From Candidatus Nitrosopumilus sp. (lineage in GTDB: Archaea > Thermoproteota > Nitrososphaeria > Nitrososphaerales > Nitrosopumilaceae), in the NCBI GenBank assembly GCA_029864805.1, contig JAOTSS010000018.1, positions 1 through 33,903 of the forward strand: DNA of 33,903 bases, read 5' to 3'. Below the pieces are notes generated by a model that was not told the origin of the DNA, did no database searches, and worked only from the letters and a program-made list of their open reading frames with translations. The translations under genes and the position numbers were made by a program. Below, in pieces: positions 13,527 to 22,943 of the stretch; within the stretch, counting starts at the first letter, position 1; each line of letters starts with the position of its first letter.

Positions 13527-14114
13527 TTAAGCCATATCAAGTGCTCTAGAGTGTTTTCTAGTGTGTGGTCTTTCACCAGAATATTTTCTTCTCATGTGTC
13601 CTGATGGTCTTCCATAGATTAATTCTAAGAACCAAGACTCATGTTCAATCTCTTCAGCTAAGATGTCTTTTGCAATGTCGTATGTGGCAGGATCTTTACC
13701 TAAAGTCATTTTGCAAATTTTATCCCAATTGACAATTGCCCCCTGCTCTGCTTTGAGACATTTCTCTAGAATTGCTTTGTGATCTGTTGGATTTGGTGGA
13801 AGTTGTAAAAATTCACAACCAGAAATTTTGATAAATTCTGTTGCGTCATTTGGGAGGGAGCCTCCTAATTGATAGATTCTCTCAAGACATGATTCAAAGT
13901 GACTAAGATCTTCCAATCTTGCATCTTCGATAATTCCTTTGAGCCCTTCTCCTTCCATACCTGTACAATGTGCCCTGAGGTTGGTAAAGTAATAGTATGC
14001 CGTAAATTCAACTGCTGCATTTTTGATTAATTCTTTTACCAATTCATCCACGTCAAGGCCATTTTGTTTTAGAACATTAATTCCAACAACATTTGGTGTT
14101 TTTGATTCGGACAT
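13527..14114 (-). CDS. Dps-like ferritin (DPSL/thioferritin type)
   Basis: 195 residues forming a ferritin-like four-helix bundle. Iron-ligand motifs are E in NAAVEFTAYYYF, ExxH in EDLSHFESCLE, E in KAEQGAIVNWDKIC, and EExEH in LAEEIEHESWFLELI. Cysteines near the second and fourth metal-ligand helices resemble the Dps-like (DPSL) branch found in archaea and bacteria, which oxidises iron with peroxide and protects DNA. The basic C-terminal tail (GHMRRKYSGERPHTRKHSR) may bind DNA. Likely a cytoplasmic dodecamer for oxidative-stress defence. Lone gene downstream of ileS on the same strand. Confidence 0.88.
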   Translation of the reverse strand: MSESKTPNVVGINVLKQNGLDVDELVKELIKNAAVEFTAYYYFTNLRAHCTGMEGEGLKGIIEDARLEDLSHFESCLERIYQLGGSLPNDATEFIKISGCEFLQLPPNPTDHKAILEKCLKAEQGAIVNWDKICKMTLGKDPATYDIAKDILAEEIEHESWFLELIYGRPSGHMRRKYSGERPHTRKHSRALDMA

Positions 14115-14166
14115 TTGATTTTACAATCTTTGATTGTAATAAAAATATTACATTGAATTTCAATAT

Positions 14167-17100
14167 CTATTCTACAGATATTCTAATTTTCTGTCCATCA
14201 ATATCATCATCCTTGTAATCTTTGCAGGATTCTGTAAAATTCACCTGTTTTACTCTTACCAAAAATGCCAAATCTTTTGCTTTGTCTTGAATCATTTCAA
14301 GTGATTCCTCATCCAAATCAAGAATTGATGCAATCTCTAAAACATCTGTGGGGTTGTAACCTCTCTCTTTTCTAAGTGTTTGAAGTCTTCTTGCAATATC
14401 TTTAATCAGCCCTTTTGCCATCATCTCCTTGTTTCGTAATGTTGAAATGAATACAACATAGTTATCTCTTTTAGATACTGCAAAATTTTCATTTGCATCA
14501 AAATCTACAATACAATCTCCTTTATCTAATGAAATGACTTCTCCGTCAATATCAAAGTCATATTTTGAATTATCTTGTAATGATGAAATAATTTCTTCAG
14601 GATTTGTTTCTGCAAATCTTGAAACTAGATTTCCCATGTGTTGTTTTGCCTTAGGACCAATTCTTTTTCTTTCTAATTCTAATATGGGTTTTACTGGTAA
14701 TCCTAGCTGTTTTAATTCTAGAATTTGTTCTAGTCCTGAATCTTTATCCGTTTCTACAATGGAGACTTTTTCTACATTTAGTTGGGATTGCAATAAATCT
14801 GATAATGATTCAAGCTTAATCTTTTGACCTTTTTTGACACAAATTTTTGCTTCATCTAATGGCCATCTTCTTTTTAGTTTTCCTTTCATCCTTGCTGCTG
14901 ATGAAATGGATACAACATCCTTCATAATGTCAAATGATTCTTCAATCTCTTCGTTTACAAGTGATTTTTCATACTGAGGCCATTTGTCAAGTAGGATGCT
15001 TTGTTCTCCATGAAACACCGTCTGGTACAAATGTTCACTGGTAAATGGACAAAATGGATGGATCAAAATATCCAGAGTTTTGAGTACTTCACTTAGTACT
15101 GCATAAATTGACAATCTTCTATTTTTCTTGTCTTCATCTTCATCCCACAATTCTCCTCTGGTAATTGGAATGTAAATTTGACTCAGATTGTTTATGATAA
15201 AATCATCAATTGCTTTTGCACTTTCATGGAATTTACATGTCTGATTTTTAACTGTGATTTTTTTGATTAGTTTTTGCAGTTTTGATAGTAGCCATATGTC
15301 CGGTGATGTGAGTGCATCATTTTGCTTTGCCCATGCAATTGTGTTTGATTTGTCAAAATTATCGTATTGGCTATTCTGTTTAAAGTATAAGTGGAGATTG
15401 AATAATGTGTTAATTACCTGATACGGCCTTGACATCAATTCATCAGTACTGAAACTAAGTGGCTCAATCGGACTTGCCTTCCACATAAAATAGAATCTTA
15501 TCAAATCCACTGGATATTTTTGCAATAATTCTGCACCTTCCAAAACATTTCCTTTACTTTTGCTCATTTTGCCACCATTTTCATCAAGTACATGTCCTTG
15601 AAACAAAAATGACTTGTAGGGTGGAGTAGGACCGTTATTCAAGATTACATTTTCTATTAGCAGTGTATATGCCCATCCTCTTGTTTGATCAATCCCTTCA
15701 GTGAAAAATGGAGCTGGAATCTCATTGGCATATTCCTCATCAGTTAACGACGAATATGGGGCAGAGCCACTATTGTGCCATGTGTCCAAAACATATTCTT
15801 CTCTTTTTGTTTTTGGACTACCACATTTTTTACACTTTATTGTAATGTTATCAATCCATGGTCTATGTAATTCAAAGTCAGGACCATCAGGCAAATTGTC
15901 AGCTGCACTCACAATTTCTTTTCTTGAGAAGAACCAGTTCTTCTCACCGCACTCCTCGCAGCCCCAAACAGGTAATGGACACCCCCATATTCTTTCTCTT
16001 GAAATACACCATGGGTGTTTTTCCTTGATAATTCCCAAAAATCTGTTTTTTGGCTGCTCAAAAAAGTATTCTACACTTTCTGCTGCATCAATTGCCTTGT
16101 TGCCTAATCTTTCTAACTTGTAAAACCATCCTCTTCTTGCAAGCCATACAATTGGATGGTGCGATCTCCAACAAAGAGGATACTTGTGTTTTATTTTTCC
16201 AATTTTTACTAGCGCACCACATTCTTTTAGATCTTCTACAATTACTCTATCTGCATCTCTTACAAACAATCCGTGGTATTTTCCAGCTTCTTTTGTAAAT
16301 TTTACTTCGTCATCAATAGGGCTAAAAATTTTTACATTTCGTTTGTTAGCTATTTTAATATCCTCTTCTCCATTTGCCGGTGATAAATGAACTAGACCGC
16401 TTCCTGTACTTGCATCAACAAATGTCTCTGAAACTGCAACGTGAAAATTGTTTAATTTTGAGTATTCATTTAACTCTGGAATTAGATCAAGTAATGGATG
16501 GATGTATTTCTTTCCTTCAAATTCTGAACCTTTTGAAGTTTTTTCAATTTTATAATCTTCAATTTTCATCTCTGTCATGAATTCTTCCAATCTTATTTTT
16601 CCAACAATCCACGTTTCGTTTTCTACTTTGACATATGCATAGTCTTCTTCAGGTTGAAAACCAACCATTGCATCAGTAACTAGAGTAAATGGCATGGTAG
16701 TCCATACTATCAAAAACGCATCTTCATCAACTAGTTTTACTTTATAGTATAACGAAGGATCTTTTACTTCTTCATACCCTTGATTTACTTCTGCATGACT
16801 AAGTGATGTTTGGCAACTAGGACAATATGCAATTACTGTGAAATCTTCTTCTAAAATGCCATTTTCATGTGCTTTTTTTAGCACTTGCCATTCTCTTTCA
16901 ATAAATTCATCCCTAAAAGTCCAATATGCTTTATCATGATTAAATGACATACCAAGCTGCTCATCAACTTCTACCCATGATTTGTTGTATTTTTTTACAA
17001 TTTTTTTACATTCAGTGACAATTCTCTCTATTCCAAATTGTTTTACTGCTTCAGTTTTTCCACCAGATACACCTAATTCTTTTTCCACCTGCAATTCTAC

Positions 17101-17364
17101 TGGAAGACCTTGTGTGTCCCATCCCCCATTAAATTCGATTTTTTTTCCTTGTAATGTATTGAATCTATACCACAAATCTTTGATGACTCTACCTCTTAGA
17201 TGTCCTGCGTGTGGAATACCGTTCATTGTTGGTGGCCCTTCAATGAATCGAATTTTTTCAGGTTTGTCTGAAGCAAAAATCTGTTTCTCTAAATCAATAG
17301 TTTTGATGTATTTTTTTACTTGAGTCTCTATTGATTTGGCATCAAACTTTGTAGAAAGTTCCAT
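14167..17364 (-). CDS. ileS: Isoleucyl-tRNA synthetase
   Basis: 1065 residues, the usual length for the long archaeal/eukaryotic type. The class I signature HAGH is at residues 52-55 (in PPTMNGIPHAGHLRGR) and KMSKS at about 599-603. The editing (CP1) domain with WTTMPFTLVTDA lies between. A cysteine-rich patch (CPSCQTS early, CEECGEKN and KCKKCGSPK in the middle) is probably zinc-binding. The C-terminal anticodon-binding and tail domains follow. It charges tRNA-Ile with isoleucine. Transcribed alone, divergent from purD. Confidence 0.96.
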   Translation of the reverse strand: MELSTKFDAKSIETQVKKYIKTIDLEKQIFASDKPEKIRFIEGPPTMNGIPHAGHLRGRVIKDLWYRFNTLQGKKIEFNGGWDTQGLPVELQVEKELGVSGGKTEAVKQFGIERIVTECKKIVKKYNKSWVEVDEQLGMSFNHDKAYWTFRDEFIEREWQVLKKAHENGILEEDFTVIAYCPSCQTSLSHAEVNQGYEEVKDPSLYYKVKLVDEDAFLIVWTTMPFTLVTDAMVGFQPEEDYAYVKVENETWIVGKIRLEEFMTEMKIEDYKIEKTSKGSEFEGKKYIHPLLDLIPELNEYSKLNNFHVAVSETFVDASTGSGLVHLSPANGEEDIKIANKRNVKIFSPIDDEVKFTKEAGKYHGLFVRDADRVIVEDLKECGALVKIGKIKHKYPLCWRSHHPIVWLARRGWFYKLERLGNKAIDAAESVEYFFEQPKNRFLGIIKEKHPWCISRERIWGCPLPVWGCEECGEKNWFFSRKEIVSAADNLPDGPDFELHRPWIDNITIKCKKCGSPKTKREEYVLDTWHNSGSAPYSSLTDEEYANEIPAPFFTEGIDQTRGWAYTLLIENVILNNGPTPPYKSFLFQGHVLDENGGKMSKSKGNVLEGAELLQKYPVDLIRFYFMWKASPIEPLSFSTDELMSRPYQVINTLFNLHLYFKQNSQYDNFDKSNTIAWAKQNDALTSPDIWLLSKLQKLIKKITVKNQTCKFHESAKAIDDFIINNLSQIYIPITRGELWDEDEDKKNRRLSIYAVLSEVLKTLDILIHPFCPFTSEHLYQTVFHGEQSILLDKWPQYEKSLVNEEIEESFDIMKDVVSISSAARMKGKLKRRWPLDEAKICVKKGQKIKLESLSDLLQSQLNVEKVSIVETDKDSGLEQILELKQLGLPVKPILELERKRIGPKAKQHMGNLVSRFAETNPEEIISSLQDNSKYDFDIDGEVISLDKGDCIVDFDANENFAVSKRDNYVVFISTLRNKEMMAKGLIKDIARRLQTLRKERGYNPTDVLEIASILDLDEESLEMIQDKAKDLAFLVRVKQVNFTESCKDYKDDDIDGQKIRISVE

Positions 17365-17420
17365 CTGGATTTTTACGTGTATGTGGCATTATAAAGATAA
17401 ATTGTTTTTTTGAGACTTGG

Positions 17421-17431
17421 ATTATATAATT
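17421..17431 (+). promoter_or_regulatory. TATA box of purD
   Basis: ATTATATAAT (17421-17430) is about 26 nt before the tandem TTG start codons (17448 and 17451), fitting leaderless transcription. Confidence 0.55.
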
Positions 17432-17447
17432 GAGTAAAACATGATTT

Positions 17448-18713
17448 TTGTTGGTAAATATCCTGGTAGTTGGCTCTGGAGGTAGAGAACACGCGTTATC
17501 TTGGAAATTATCTCAAAGCGATAAAATTGAAACAGTTTTCACAGCTCCTGGAAATGGTGGCACTAAAAACAATGTCTCAATTGATGTCGACAACTTGGAT
17601 GAATTAGCTGATTTTGCCCAAAAAAATAATTGTTTTACAGTAGTTGGCCCTGAAGATCCCCTAGCTGCAGGAATTGTTGATAAATTTAACCAGCGAAATC
17701 TCAAAGTCTTTGGACCTTCTCAAGTGGCTGCACAACTTGAATCAAGTAAGATTTGGGCCAAGAATTTCATGAAACGCAATGATATCCCAACTGCTAGGTT
17801 TGAAATATTCGATGATGCTAATAAGGCTCAGGACTATGTTGAATCACTTGATTACAACGTGGTGATAAAAGCAGACGGTCTTGCTGCAGGAAAAGGTGTC
17901 ATTGTTTGTAATAGTACAAAGGAGGCAGTAGACGCAATTCAAACAATTCTTGTCAAAAAAACATTTGGTGAGGCTGGAAATAGGATCATTGTAGAGGAAA
18001 GAATTGACGGCATTGAGGCATCATACATTTCACTTTCTGATGGGGAAATAGCCATACCAATGGCCTCTAGTCAAGATCATAAGAGAATTTTTGATGATGA
18101 CAAAGGCCCCAACACTGGTGGAATGGGCGCGTATTCCCCTACTCCAATTATTACAGATGAATTGGCAGAAAAGATACAAAAAAAAATTATTGATAAAACT
18201 ATACAATCCATGAAAAATGAAGGTATTCCTTTCAAGGGATTTTTGTATGCTGGAATTATGGTTAGAAATAATGAACCATATGTTCTAGAATACAATGTCA
18301 GGATGGGTGATCCCGAATGTCAGCCAATTGTAATGCGAATGGATTTTGATTTGTATGATTACTTTGTTGCAAGCATTGAAGGTAAATTATCTGATATGCC
18401 TTTTCCAAAATGGAAAAATCAATATGCTGTATGTGTTGTTTTGGCATCAAAAGGATATCCAGAATCATATGCTAAAGATGAAGAGATTTCAGGTTTTGAT
18501 TTTATTCCAAATGAATCCTATGTTTTCCATGCTGGTACAAAAAAAGTAGACGGAAAAATCCTTTCAAATGGTGGACGTGTTTTGGGAGTTACGGCTCTAG
18601 GTGATACTTTAGAGGGTGCCATTAACAATGCATATAGTGCATCTGATAAAATCTCTTGGAAAAATAAGTATTGTAGACAAGATATCGGTAAAAAAGGATT
18701 ATCTTATCTCTGA
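17448..18713 (+). CDS. purD: Phosphoribosylamine-glycine ligase
   Basis: 421 residues. It has the N-terminal VNILVVGSGGREHALSWKL, the ATP-grasp segment VVIKADGLAAGKGVIV, then DHKRIFDDDKGPNTGGMGAYSP and YNVRMGDPECQ. All are diagnostic for GAR synthetase (PurD), step two of IMP synthesis: phosphoribosylamine plus glycine plus ATP to GAR. Two adjacent TTG codons (17448, 17451) are possible starts; most homologues begin at the second position or with MNILVVG. The last 10 bases overlap the end of the convergent cyclo-ligase gene. purN is nearby (20816-21433). Confidence 0.95.
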   Translation: MLVNILVVGSGGREHALSWKLSQSDKIETVFTAPGNGGTKNNVSIDVDNLDELADFAQKNNCFTVVGPEDPLAAGIVDKFNQRNLKVFGPSQVAAQLESSKIWAKNFMKRNDIPTARFEIFDDANKAQDYVESLDYNVVIKADGLAAGKGVIVCNSTKEAVDAIQTILVKKTFGEAGNRIIVEERIDGIEASYISLSDGEIAIPMASSQDHKRIFDDDKGPNTGGMGAYSPTPIITDELAEKIQKKIIDKTIQSMKNEGIPFKGFLYAGIMVRNNEPYVLEYNVRMGDPECQPIVMRMDFDLYDYFVASIEGKLSDMPFPKWKNQYAVCVVLASKGYPESYAKDEEISGFDFIPNESYVFHAGTKKVDGKILSNGGRVLGVTALGDTLEGAINNAYSASDKISWKNKYCRQDIGKKGLSYL

Positions 18714-19267
18714 GTCTGAAAAAATCTGTCTTCTGTCACGATCCAATCAATAATTACATCATGATCTGATTTTGGAATATTTTTCACAATTTGTTTTTCT
18801 AAAGTCAAGGCAATTGTTGTTGTATTACTTTTTGCTAGAAACCTATCATAAAATCCATGACCATATCCTAATCTTACCCCGTCTGGTGAAATGCCAACCG
18901 TTGGAATTAAAATCACATCTAGGTTGTTATCTGTCGGGCAGTTATCTTTGGGCTCCATAATGTCAAATCTGCCTTTTTCTAGGCTCGAAAAATCCTTTAT
19001 TTTCCTAAACTCTATCTTTTCCTCAATAACTTTTGGTAAAAATACCTCTTTTCCATCACTGATTAATTCTTGAATAATGTCCTGTGTAAAAATTTCACTT
19101 TGAATTGGGTAATAGACTCCAATTTTTTTAGCATTCTTGTATGCGTAAATTTTTTTTATTTTTTTTTGTATCTTTTCACTTGCAATCTTTAATAGATCAA
19201 AAGACGTATTGTCTCTTTTTTCTAAAAGAAGATTTCTCAGTGAATCTTTTTTAGGATTGCCTTCCAA
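18704..19267 (-). CDS. 5-formyltetrahydrofolate cyclo-ligase
   Basis: 187 residues. The family signature GYGHGFYDRF is at 134-143, preceded by DVILIPTVGISPDGVRLG; VYYPIQSEIFTQ and the early basic RNLLLEKRDN are also typical. It converts 5-formyl-THF to 5,10-methenyl-THF using ATP, feeding folate one-carbon units. Its start overlaps the end of folD by 17 bases, and the two are on one transcript. The N-terminus is lysine-rich. Confidence 0.92.
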   Translation of the reverse strand: MEGNPKKDSLRNLLLEKRDNTSFDLLKIASEKIQKKIKKIYAYKNAKKIGVYYPIQSEIFTQDIIQELISDGKEVFLPKVIEEKIEFRKIKDFSSLEKGRFDIMEPKDNCPTDNNLDVILIPTVGISPDGVRLGYGHGFYDRFLAKSNTTTIALTLEKQIVKNIPKSDHDVIIDWIVTEDRFFQTQR

Positions 19268-20120
19268 TTTGATTACTCAGTGATGCTGCTGTGATTGTAT
19301 TTTTTAATAGCATAGCAACTGTCATGGGGCCAACTCCTCCTGGAACTGGTGTTGCAAAAGATGCCTTTTTAATAATTTGCTCATAATCTGAATCTCCTAC
19401 TAGTTTTTCTTGAAATCGTGATATTGCAACATCAATAACTATTGCACCTTCTTTTATCATCTCTGGTGTCAATGTGAATTTTTTTCTATCTCCTACTGCT
19501 GTTATGATGATGTCTGCAGATTTACAAAACTCAGTTAGATTCTTTGTTTTAGAGTGGCATGTAATCACAGTTGCATTCTTCTCTAACAATAAATGATAAA
19601 GCGGCTTTCCTACGAGATTGCTTCTATTAATTAGAACAATATTTTTACGTTCTAAATCAATTTTATGATATTCGAACATCTCCATTACTCCAGATGGTGT
19701 GCATGCAACAAGTGCTGCTTTTTTCATAGCTAGCAATCCTGCATTGTATGGAGTCAATCCATCTACATCTTTTAGTGGTGAAATTCTTGATGTAGTTGTA
19801 AATTCGTCTAACTGTTCAGACAATGGCAGTTGAACTAAAATTCCATGTACCGAATTATCTGTGTTTAGACTATCGATGATTTTATTCAGTTCCATTTGAG
19901 TAATATCTGAATCAAGCTTGTAATCTTTTGTTGCTATTCCTACCTCTTCACATGCAAGGTGCTTGTTTCTTACATATGTTGCAGACGCTGGATTGTCTCC
20001 AATCAAAATCGTGGCTAAGCAAGGGCTGATTCCTTGAGATTTGAGTTCTACTGCTGCCTTTTTGACCCTGTCTTTTACTGATTGAGCAATTACTTTGCCA
20101 TCAATCTTGATGCCTGCCAT
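19251..20120 (-). CDS. folD: Bifunctional methylene-THF dehydrogenase / methenyl-THF cyclohydrolase
   Basis: 289 residues. The catalytic Y49-x3-K53 (in ATYVRNKHLACEEVGI), the second family block HGILVQLPLSEQL with KDVDGLTP, the nucleotide-binding INRSNLVGKPL and the C-terminal PVPGGVGPMTVAML are all present. It interconverts 5,10-methylene-, methenyl- and 10-formyl-THF and can supply the formyl donor for PurN nearby. First gene of the folD-cyclo-ligase pair. FolD together with cyclo-ligase indicates folate rather than methanopterin as one-carbon carrier for biosynthesis. Confidence 0.95.
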   Translation of the reverse strand: MAGIKIDGKVIAQSVKDRVKKAAVELKSQGISPCLATILIGDNPASATYVRNKHLACEEVGIATKDYKLDSDITQMELNKIIDSLNTDNSVHGILVQLPLSEQLDEFTTTSRISPLKDVDGLTPYNAGLLAMKKAALVACTPSGVMEMFEYHKIDLERKNIVLINRSNLVGKPLYHLLLEKNATVITCHSKTKNLTEFCKSADIIITAVGDRKKFTLTPEMIKEGAIVIDVAISRFQEKLVGDSDYEQIIKKASFATPVPGGVGPMTVAMLLKNTITAASLSNQIGRQS

Positions 20121-20161
20121 GTTCTGATTTTGATTTGTAGATATTTAATCCTTGGAATTCT

Positions 20162-20497
20162 TTGGTAGAAATCTTGGCAAAGAAATTTAATGGTGATATT
20201 TCTAGTCACAACATGTTTGTAATGATGGCAGATGTTCAACTCAAAGACGGTGCTGAAGATAATTTCAAAAAATGGTTTTCAGAATCAAACAAAGTACTAG
20301 CAAACTTTCCAGGGTTTATCTCTAGACGCTTCCTAAAAGCTAATGATGGAAGCTATAGAATAATTGTTGAGCATAAAAGCAAAGAAACTTTCATCCAGAT
20401 GCACAATAGCCCCGAGCATGATAAACTTCATCCTGAGGGACATTCCTACATGAGTGCCCCGCCTGCACGAAAAACATTTTCAATTGCTGCTGAGTAA
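20162..20497 (+). CDS. Antibiotic-biosynthesis-monooxygenase (ABM) domain protein
   Basis: Up to 111 residues. The core MFVMMADVQLKDGAEDNFKKWF, then FPGFISRRFL and RIIVEHKSKETFIQMHNSPEH, has the beta-alpha-beta pattern of ABM/Dabb ferredoxin-like dimers, some of which act on haem or quinone-like substrates. The start is unsure: TTG 20162, TTG 20174 or ATG 20213. A TATA-like ATATTTAATC near 20141-20150 favours 20174. The stop is one base before the cupin gene's TTG, so the two are cotranscribed. Substrate unknown. Confidence 0.75.
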   Translation: MVEILAKKFNGDISSHNMFVMMADVQLKDGAEDNFKKWFSESNKVLANFPGFISRRFLKANDGSYRIIVEHKSKETFIQMHNSPEHDKLHPEGHSYMSAPPARKTFSIAAE

Positions 20498-20498
20498 T

Positions 20499-20819
20499 TT
20501 GAAACTTGATTATGATTTAAACTCATATCTTGAAAAAATCAAAAAAAGCAATTCTTATTTTCATACTTTTATTAATCGCGATAGTCTTGCTGCAGGTATT
20601 TTGGTTTTACAGCCTGACGAGGAAGACACTCAAGAACCACATGATAGTGATGAAGTATACTATGTCATTTCAGGTGATGGTTTTTTGAAAATTAATGACA
20701 AAGATTACACAATTTCAAAAGATAAACTATTTTTTGTTGCAAAAGATGTAAAACATTTTTTTCATGGTAACACAAAAGAGATTAAAATTCTGTATTTTTT
20801 TGGTGGCCCTGATTCTTAA
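20499..20819 (+). CDS. Small cupin-domain protein
   Basis: 106 residues when started at TTG 20499, one base after the preceding stop. A longer frame from GTG 20454 would overlap that gene by 44 bases and is less likely. Cupin motif 1 is seen as EPHDSDEVYYVISGDGFLKI (a G-x5-HxH-x4-E variant with one histidine) and motif 2 as FFVAKDVKHFFHG. A single jelly-roll domain with a probable metal site (H, E and H). It could be an enzyme or a small-molecule-binding protein; not assignable further. Ends 4 bases into the convergent purN. Confidence 0.78.
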   Translation: MKLDYDLNSYLEKIKKSNSYFHTFINRDSLAAGILVLQPDEEDTQEPHDSDEVYYVISGDGFLKINDKDYTISKDKLFFVAKDVKHFFHGNTKEIKILYFFGGPDS

Positions 20820-21433
20820 CTTATGATGGTTCTTCTTCCAGAGACTTTGACTTTATTTCTTGCAATTAAATTTACAGCTTCTGGATAGATTCTGTGCTCT
20901 TCTTTTAGGATTCTTTTTGATAATGACTCCTCTGTATCGTTTTCCTTGATTTTGACTATTGCTTGAATTATTATTGGTCCAGTATCCATCCCTGCATCAA
21001 CAAAATGCACTGAGCATCCTGAATACTTTACTCCGTATTCCAGTGCTTGCTTTTGTGAGTCTAGTCCTGGAAAACTTGGGAGCAGTGCTGGATGAATATT
21101 GATTATTCTGTTCTTGTATTTTTTTACAAACTCTGGACTGATTATTCTCATAAATCCTGCAAGACATACGAGTCCATTCTTTGGAGTAACCCCATGTTTT
21201 GTCAGAATTGAGATTATTTTTTTATCGTATTGCTCTCTGGTTCCCTTGAATCCTTTACTTTCTATAATCTCTGTAGTGATGCCTAACTTCTCTGCAATTT
21301 TTAGACCTTTTGCATCATGTTTGTTTGAAATAACCACTGCGGCATTAATTGGAATCTTTTTTTTCTTAATTGCTTTTAATATAGATTCCATGTTGCTTCC
21401 ACGTCCTGAGATTAAAATTCCTAGATTTAGCAA
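20816..21433 (-). CDS. purN: Phosphoribosylglycinamide formyltransferase
   Basis: 205 residues. The N-terminal GILISGRGSNMESIL binds the GAR phosphate. The catalytic triad N112, H114 (INIHPALLPSFPG) and D150 (VHFVDAGMDTGPII) is intact. It transfers the formyl group from 10-formyl-THF to GAR, step three of purine synthesis, following PurD made from the same region and using folate from FolD. Convergent with the cupin gene. Confidence 0.94.
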   Translation of the reverse strand: MLNLGILISGRGSNMESILKAIKKKKIPINAAVVISNKHDAKGLKIAEKLGITTEIIESKGFKGTREQYDKKIISILTKHGVTPKNGLVCLAGFMRIISPEFVKKYKNRIINIHPALLPSFPGLDSQKQALEYGVKYSGCSVHFVDAGMDTGPIIIQAIVKIKENDTEESLSKRILKEEHRIYPEAVNLIARNKVKVSGRRTIIS

Positions 21434-21491
21434 CTAGTTAACAATTGATCAATCCTGCAATTTATATCAAATTCAATTATCTTGATTTTCA

Positions 21492-22472
21492 TTGCCTAGA
21501 AAAGTCAGGATGACTAAAAATGGAATCCTATGTGAGGCTAATGAAAACCGTGTTTACTTGGATCCTAAAAACAGTGATGTAAACGGAATCAATTTTGTAT
21601 CTCATGCTCACTCTGATCATCTTCCAACTAAAAATGGTGGCATCATTTTGTCATCAATTGAGACAAATGAAATCGCTAATCTTCGAGGCTTTAAAATGGA
21701 AAACCATGTAGAATCACTGGAGGATTTTTCTCTAATTAACAGCGGCCACATTCTTGGTGCCAAGGGTTTACTTTTTGATGATATTTTCTATACTGGTGAT
21801 ATTTGTACAAGGGATAGGGGTTTTCTAAAAGGCGCAAAAATTCCAAAATGTAAAACATTGATCACTGAATGCACTTTTGGATTGCCTGAATTTATTTTTC
21901 CAAAAATGGAGGAAATTCAAAAACAAGTAAATGAATTGATTTCCGAGCTTTATGGTAAAGGCATACCTGTAATTTTAATGGGATATCAATTAGGTAAAGC
22001 ACAAACCATCACACAATTATTTGGTCATTGGGGTCCTCTTTACTTTCATGATTCTGTTAAAGATATGAATTCACTTCATCAAAAATTTGGAGTTTCATTA
22101 AGTGATGGAATTGGTCATTCAGATGCTGAAAAAACTGGATTGCTTGAAAAAAAACCATGGGTGATGGTGGCACCAATGATGTCAAGCAAAAATAAATTCA
22201 TTCAAGATATGAAATCAAAATACGGAGCAGTAACGATTGGGTTTAGCGGTTGGGCTCAATCTTCTAGGTTCTCTTTTGGAAGAAGAACTGATTATTCAAT
22301 TCCAATGAGTGATCACTGTGATTATAATGAACTTGTAGAAATGGTGATAAAATCAGGAGCAGAGCAAGTTTACACAATTCATGGCTTTGTAGATGAGTTT
22401 GCACAGCAATTACGAAAAATTGGCATTAATGCTCAACCACTATTAGAAAATTCTTTAGACGACTTTACTTAG
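21492..22472 (+). CDS. MBL-fold nuclease (mRNA 3'-end-processing/SNM1-like)
   Basis: 326 residues from TTG 21492. The metallo-beta-lactamase motif HAHSDH is at residues 38-43, followed by SGHILGAKGLLF, YTGDIC and TECTFG, then a C-terminal part with GFSGWAQ and MSDHCDYNEL and a late H in YTIHGF. This pattern matches the archaeal and bacterial exonuclease group related to CPSF/SNM1 and ligase-associated exonucleases. It probably hydrolyses DNA or RNA phosphodiesters with two zinc ions. Without a neighbouring ligase gene, DNA versus RNA substrate is not decided. Its last 8 bases overlap the convergent small gene. Confidence 0.85.
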   Translation: MPRKVRMTKNGILCEANENRVYLDPKNSDVNGINFVSHAHSDHLPTKNGGIILSSIETNEIANLRGFKMENHVESLEDFSLINSGHILGAKGLLFDDIFYTGDICTRDRGFLKGAKIPKCKTLITECTFGLPEFIFPKMEEIQKQVNELISELYGKGIPVILMGYQLGKAQTITQLFGHWGPLYFHDSVKDMNSLHQKFGVSLSDGIGHSDAEKTGLLEKKPWVMVAPMMSSKNKFIQDMKSKYGAVTIGFSGWAQSSRFSFGRRTDYSIPMSDHCDYNELVEMVIKSGAEQVYTIHGFVDEFAQQLRKIGINAQPLLENSLDDFT

Positions 22473-22704
22473 TTGAAAATTTATTGCACTCACAACTCTC
22501 GATTAGACATGTTTCGGCATTTCTAATATGATCATGTGAAAAATGCTTACATTTATCGTTCTTACATATCCTTCTTTGAGATTCCTTTTGTACCACTGAT
22601 TGGGCAATTGCATTTGCCTTTTCTTTTGAATACCCTTTCTTATCCATGTAAAAATGAACAATACTATTATACAACAAATCTGGATTGAATTGTTTTTCAA
22701 GCAT
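22465..22704 (-). CDS. 79-residue protein with C-terminal Cys/His cluster
   Basis: Residues 1-45 are helical (LLYNSIVHFYMDKKGYSKEKANAIAQ). Residues 47-73 hold C47, C52, H54, H57, H59, C66, C71 and C73, a likely zinc-binding cluster. Starts at ATG 22704. The frame on the same strand over 22503-22700 is a shadow. No family recognised; nucleic-acid binding or a structural zinc role is a guess. It overlaps the nuclease gene end to end. Confidence 0.7.
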   Translation of the reverse strand: MLEKQFNPDLLYNSIVHFYMDKKGYSKEKANAIAQSVVQKESQRRICKNDKCKHFSHDHIRNAETCLIESCECNKFSTK

Positions 22705-22744
22705 CTTTTTCTTGGTTATATTAGCACTTTATTCTATTAAAAGA

Positions 22745-22858
22745 TCATGTGAAGGTAATTTTTTCTAAAACTTTATGTTCATATGATTTGTACATCTGAC
22801 TTTTCATATTTAAAATTCTGTTTAAAAAATGATGAGGAAATTCATGTCTAGGAAACAT
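22745..22858 (-). CDS. Possible 37-residue protein
   Basis: From ATG 22858 to TGA, beginning MFPRHEFPHHFLNRIL with a basic helical middle (KSQMYKSYEHKVLEKI). The composition looks protein-like in an otherwise empty 239-base gap. There is no clear promoter and no homology recalled; it could be chance. Confidence 0.3.
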   Translation of the reverse strand: MFPRHEFPHHFLNRILNMKSQMYKSYEHKVLEKITFT

Positions 22859-22943
22859 CAAGAGAATTTCACTTATGAATACTAGTAATATCAAACTTGA
22901 AAATTATGATTCCTCTAATATGTGGTGATTTGTAATTCATGTT

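Noticed and set aside
21427..21437. TTAGCAACTAG, similar to the island element
   Set aside because: The spacer is three bases instead of two, it lies inside the purN start, and its distance (55 nt) to the nuclease gene differs from the constant 48-51.
22721..22730. TTAGCACTTT near the 22704 start
   Set aside because: Only the first half matches, and it is about 17 nt from the minus-strand start and over 200 nt from the plus-strand start.
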